From Alphaproteobacteria bacterium (GTDB lineage: Bacteria; Pseudomonadota; Alphaproteobacteria; Sphingomonadales; Emcibacteraceae): a stretch of 64,000 nucleotides of DNA. The DNA lies in assembly GCA_030428615.1 (NCBI GenBank), contig JAUIDN010000006.1, forward strand, positions 62,001 to 126,000. The letters run 5' to 3'. This document shows positions 61,648-64,000 of this stretch, piece by piece. Both the position numbers and the translations under genes were made by a program. Each line of letters starts with the position of its first letter. The first letter of the stretch is position 1. The notes under the pieces are model-generated. The model had not been told where the DNA came from and did no database searches. It was given only the letters and a program-made list of their open reading frames with translations.

Positions 61648-62031
61648 CTATGCAATACGCATTATAGCGCCAATCAAGCCGCCAACGATAAGAATTAATA
61701 TCGGTAAAAAACTGAGCGCAAATCCGATAGTTCTTTTGGCGGGATCAGATACATATGATTTCATATAAATATAACGCCCGATTATATACACAGCCCCCAA
61801 AGCGGCGGCGACATCCGCGCGCCAAACCATGGCAAAGATGACAATTGACGGCACAAATGCGACTAAAAGCTCCATTGTATTTTGGTGTACCCGATAGTAA
61901 CGCTCAAATTCCGGATCACCGCTTACGGCTGGTGCTTTAATACCGGTTTTCCCACGAGCTTTTCCAACCAATATTCCAAAATACAGGTATTCAAGCAGTG
62001 CAATCGTGATAGCAATTAGAACGAGATCCAT
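61648..62031 (-). CDS. MAPEG-family membrane protein
   Basis: 127 residues. Four membrane helices (about 2-24, 51-70, 72-92 and 102-124) and the MAPEG hallmark FERYYRVHQNTME at about 42-54. Eukaryotic members conjugate glutathione to lipid hydroperoxides and eicosanoids; bacterial members handle glutathione-dependent detoxification. Convergent with the LysR gene. Confidence 0.88.
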   Translation of the reverse strand: MDLVLIAITIALLEYLYFGILVGKARGKTGIKAPAVSGDPEFERYYRVHQNTMELLVAFVPSIVIFAMVWRADVAAALGAVYIIGRYIYMKSYVSDPAKRTIGFALSFLPILILIVGGLIGAIMRIA

Positions 62032-62104
62032 AAAATTCCCTTCCCTTGATAATTAAAAAACACTCATTTTAAAAGAGCTTATGGCATCATTCATGGACTG
62101 TCAA
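62032..62104. other. Promoter region of the MAPEG gene
   Basis: Short AT-rich stretch upstream of the minus-strand MAPEG gene. No distinct promoter could be called by eye. Confidence 0.3.
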
Positions 62105-62119
62105 TTAACCAAAAATTAA
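62105..62119. promoter_or_regulatory. CtrA-type box (TTAACC-N5-TTAACC)
   Basis: TTAA at 62105-62108 and 62116-62119 with exactly 7 bases between, each followed by CC, a close match to the CtrA consensus. It lies about 35-50 bases ahead of the -10-like TATATT (62154-62159) of candidate small RNA B, a place from which an activator could act; it could equally serve the divergent MAPEG gene. Confidence 0.55.
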
Positions 62120-62165
62120 CCGCAGATTTTAAGACTTTGTTAACAGGTTTGTCTATATTATGGCA

Positions 62166-62229
62166 TCACGCTTAAACCTTTGGGCGGCCGTTCCCCCTAT
62201 CGAGTTCAAATCAGGCCGCCCTTTTTTTT
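62166..62229 (+). ncRNA. Candidate small RNA B with intrinsic terminator
   Basis: GGGCGGCC (62182-62189) and GGCCGCCC (62214-62221) form a perfect 8-bp stem with a 24-nt loop containing TTCCCCC, followed by eight T. As for candidate A, it sits between divergent genes where no gene needs a terminator on this strand. TATATT at 62154-62159 would place the start near 62166, giving an RNA of about 64 nt. The terminator stem core and C-rich stretch are shared with candidate A at 54297-54364. Confidence 0.6.
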
Positions 62230-62464
62230 GCCCTCCATTTTAAAAATTAAAGCTAAATTCGGCAGTGTTCTTAATGCTGTAAAATTGCTGTGATATTTTT
62301 ATTCGTTCAACCCAATAATCACAAAATTCGATTTTTTCCTTTAATTCCCACCGTAACAATGATTAGATAGTTTCAACAATAATCGTGATAAAAAGTCCTA
62401 AACACAGATCATTAAATCGCCGATGACAACCATCGAGCCAACATTAAAAAAAGAGGAAGAAATA
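62230..62464. other. Leader region of the RidA gene pair
   Basis: About 235 bases between small RNA candidate B and the RidA start. AT-rich up to about 62400; the frame of the RidA gene is open back to 62423 but without a better start. A promoter for the RidA - RidA - DksA unit is expected here; none is clear. Confidence 0.35.
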
Positions 62465-63010
62465 ATGAAAAGAAGAAGTTTTTTTGCAGCCGCCGGTTTA
62501 AGCGCACTTGCCGTCAATATGATATCAAGCAAAGCAACCGCACAAATGGGCGGAAAAATTGATGCCAAACTGGCAGAACTTGGTGTTGAAGTGGCGGCCG
62601 CCGATGCGCCGGTTGCCGCTTATGTCGGATGGCGTAAAGTTGGTAATATGGTCTACATCGCCGGACAGGTTCCCCGCGACGAAAATGGCCCGATTGTCGG
62701 TAAACTTGGCGCCAACATGACTACAGAACAAGGGTATGCCGCCGCCCGCGCTTGTGGTGTTTCAATATTAAGTCAACTAAAGGCTGCCTGTGACGGTAAT
62801 CTAGACCGGGTCGTGAAATGCGTACAAATTCAGGGGCTTGTAAATTCAACGGATGACTTCACGGAACAGCATCTGGTCGTAAACGGTACATCGGAACTTT
62901 TCAGGGACATCTGGGGTGAACCGGGGCTTGCCGCTCGTGCAGCCGTCGGTACCAATAGTCTGCCACTGGGGATCGCCTGCGAGGTTCTCGCTGTATTTGA
63001 GGTAGCATAA
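62465..63010 (+). CDS. Tat-exported RidA-family protein
   Basis: 181 residues from the ATG at 62465 (GAGGAAG upstream), so that KRRSFFAAAGL forms a twin-arginine signal with cleavage after TATA. The RidA-like domain (about 45-180) has KVGNMVYIAGQVPRDENG, the Leu-rich GVSILSQLKAACDGNLDRVVKCVQIQGLV and a C-terminal AARAAVGTNSLPLGIACEVLAVFE. The Arg in ARAAVG is in the position of the catalytic Arg that hydrolyses 2-imino acids in RidA. Export from the cytoplasm is unusual for this family. The next gene starts on the last base of its stop. Confidence 0.85.
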   Translation: MKRRSFFAAAGLSALAVNMISSKATAQMGGKIDAKLAELGVEVAAADAPVAAYVGWRKVGNMVYIAGQVPRDENGPIVGKLGANMTTEQGYAAARACGVSILSQLKAACDGNLDRVVKCVQIQGLVNSTDDFTEQHLVVNGTSELFRDIWGEPGLAARAAVGTNSLPLGIACEVLAVFEVA

Positions 63011-63573
63011 TGTTACGTCGCGCGTTATTTGCTGGCGCACTGGCGTCTTTACTTGCCGCCTGCGGTAAATCAGAAGACCCGGCGCCGCAAGAAAACCAAA
63101 CGACTGATACGCAGCCAACATCGCCCGCAGGGCGTATTGATGCAAAACTTGCTGAACTCGGAATTGTACTTCCGGAAGCGACAACCCCAATCGCAGCATA
63201 TACGCCAATCCGCAAGGTCGGCAATATGGTCTATATCGCGGGACAGGGTCCACAAATGACCGGCACAGTCGGCATTGAATATACCCGCAAAGACGGCTAT
63301 GAAGCCGCAAGGCAGGCAGCAATCAGCATTCTGTCTCAGCTAAAAAAGGCATGTGACGGCGATCTCGACCGTGTTGTGCAATGTGTGCAGCTCCAGGGGC
63401 TGGTGAGATCCACACCGGATTTCACCGAACAACATCTGGTTATAAACGGCGCTTCGGAACTGCTCCGTGACGTATTTGGTGAAGCGGGACTTGCCGCGCG
63501 GGCTGCTGTTGGCACCAATGCGCTACCTGTCGGTTTTGTTTGTGAAGTCATCGCCACCTTTGAGATAGCATAA
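63010..63573 (+). CDS. RidA-family lipoprotein
   Basis: 187 residues with lipobox LAAC (Cys19), then an unstructured Gln/Thr/Pro linker and a RidA-type domain that aligns with the upstream protein (KVGNMVYIAGQGPQ ... ISILSQLKKACDGDLDRVVQCVQLQGLV ... LAARAAVGTNALPVGFVCEVIATFE). It is a paralogue placed in a different compartment mode: membrane-tethered rather than free. It overlaps the upstream RidA stop by 1 nt. Imine or enamine hydrolysis in the periplasm is the inferred role. Confidence 0.85.
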   Translation: MLRRALFAGALASLLAACGKSEDPAPQENQTTDTQPTSPAGRIDAKLAELGIVLPEATTPIAAYTPIRKVGNMVYIAGQGPQMTGTVGIEYTRKDGYEAARQAAISILSQLKKACDGDLDRVVQCVQLQGLVRSTPDFTEQHLVINGASELLRDVFGEAGLAARAAVGTNALPVGFVCEVIATFEIA

Positions 63574-63574
63574 G

Positions 63575-63907
63575 GTGGCTTTAAATCAGGAAAAATTTAA
63601 AAAGCTCCTCCTGTCGCGACAGGGGGAGCTTCTCACGTTAGCAGAAGATACAAAAGAAAACTCGGCACCCGTGGAACTCGATCAGACCATGGTCGGACGT
63701 CTTTCCCGTATGGACGCTATGCAGGGCCAAGCTATGGCCGAAGAGGTGAAACGCCGCCGCGATAACGAACTAAGCCGTATCAGGGCAGCGCTTCAAAGAA
63801 TAGAAGAAGATGAATACGGTTACTGCCTTTCCTGCGGTGATGATATCGCCGAGAAACGGTTAATACTTGATCCATCCATCTCACTTTGCAGCAAGTGTGC
63901 TGTTTAG
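63575..63907 (+). CDS. TraR/DksA-family zinc-finger protein
   Basis: 110 residues, GTG start one base after the RidA lipoprotein stop, hence coupled. A helical N-terminal part (long coiled-coil, about 5-75) is followed by a four-Cys zinc motif CLSCG and CSKC (about residues 85-108). DksA-type proteins bind in the secondary channel of RNA polymerase and act with ppGpp; this short form resembles the smaller DksA homologues. Confidence 0.87.
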   Translation: MALNQEKFKKLLLSRQGELLTLAEDTKENSAPVELDQTMVGRLSRMDAMQGQAMAEEVKRRRDNELSRIRAALQRIEEDEYGYCLSCGDDIAEKRLILDPSISLCSKCAV

Positions 63908-63911
63908 ACAC

Positions 63912-64000
63912 CTACCCCAAAGATTTAAGAGCTGCATTCCAATTATCGAGCGCTTTTTTAAGCAACGCATGCGGAACACCAATATTCATACGCATGAAAC
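63912..64000 (-). CDS. C-terminal end of a PLP aminotransferase / C-S lyase (PatB/MalY-like), truncated
   Basis: The last 28 residues up to TAG at 63912-63914 read FMRMNIGVPHALLKKALDN and so on. The pattern R-x-N-(I/L)-G-x-P followed by an amphipathic helix is the C-terminus of class I/II aminotransferases, best fitting PatB/MalY-type cystathionine beta-lyases (there RLN-GCPR). The start lies beyond the window. Convergent with the DksA-like gene, 4 nt apart. Confidence 0.6.
   Translation of the reverse strand, partial: FMRMNIGVPHALLKKALDNWNAALKSLG

Noticed and set aside
62182-62221. GTTCAAATC inside the hairpin at 62204-62212 looks like a tRNA T-psi-C loop.
   Set aside because: No matching 5-bp T stem, anticodon arm, D arm or acceptor stem of tRNA length is present; it is the loop of a terminator.
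1-64000. CRISPR arrays, insertion sequences, prophage, restriction or toxin-antitoxin systems.
   Set aside because: No regularly spaced repeats, transposase, integrase, phage structural or defence genes were seen on either strand.

Overview
The window reads as a chromosomal segment of a free-living, probably marine, alphaproteobacterium of moderate GC (mid-40s percent by eye, not computed). The lineage call rests on several features: a DUF1285 - CoA pyrophosphatase - CCA-transferase gene run, an HtrA - response regulator - kinase run, MipA/OmpV proteins, an AcdS/Lrp pair, a VPLPA-CTERM protein, and two intergenic TTAA-N7-TTAA sequences of the CtrA type. The order cannot be fixed from this sequence. 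I saw no rRNA, tRNA, insertion sequence, phage gene or CRISPR array.

Layout. 1-2500: end of an unknown gene, a small secreted protein, a ZntB-like transporter and an MscS channel. 2537-14313: the most unusual block. Two Tat-exported M19-dipeptidase-like proteins with a rewritten metal site are divergent from five tandem, paralogous, apparently exported FAD amine oxidases, followed by three small two-helix membrane proteins. 14401-24273: DUF924, diaminopropionate ammonia-lyase, a TPR pair, an ArsC/LMW-phosphatase-like protein whose nucleophilic Cys is Ser, an MBL lipoprotein, a double-hotdog thioesterase, acetyltransferases, an exported prolyl-aminopeptidase-like hydrolase and a VPLPA-CTERM protein. 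24613-31277: a stand-alone molybdopterin oxidoreductase, an orphan sensor kinase with two periplasmic binding domains, and ACC deaminase with its Lrp-type regulator. 31292-39047: thiopurine methyltransferase and a MerR regulator around a perfect SoxR-box-like operator, Ada, a YtcJ-like amidohydrolase pair, a 2OG oxygenase and AlkB. 39144-53976: envelope, transport and housekeeping genes (MipA, cytochrome c, lactate permease, two-component system with HtrA, TrmL, HemF, lipase, CCA transferase, NUDIX, DUF1285, porin). 54513-64000: outer-membrane proteins, a large zinc protease, a broken MarR-like gene, LysR, MAPEG, two exported RidA proteins, a DksA-like protein and the end of an aminotransferase.

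How the genes may work together (inference). A theme of extracytoplasmic handling of peptides, amino acids and amines recurs: exported M19-like proteins, five exported amine oxidases, an exported prolyl-peptidase-like enzyme and two exported RidA proteins, which could hydrolyse the reactive imines that amine oxidases release. Cytoplasmic PLP enzymes (DpaL, AcdS, a C-S-lyase-like aminotransferase) feed ammonia and keto acids. A second theme is alkylation or electrophile stress (Ada, AlkB, TPMT with a MerR regulator).

Non-coding highlights are two candidate small RNAs (about 54297-54364 and 62166-62229). Each ends in a near-identical GGCGGC-stem terminator inside a gap between divergent genes, where there is no upstream gene to terminate. 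There is also a 16-bp hairpin between htrA and its response regulator.
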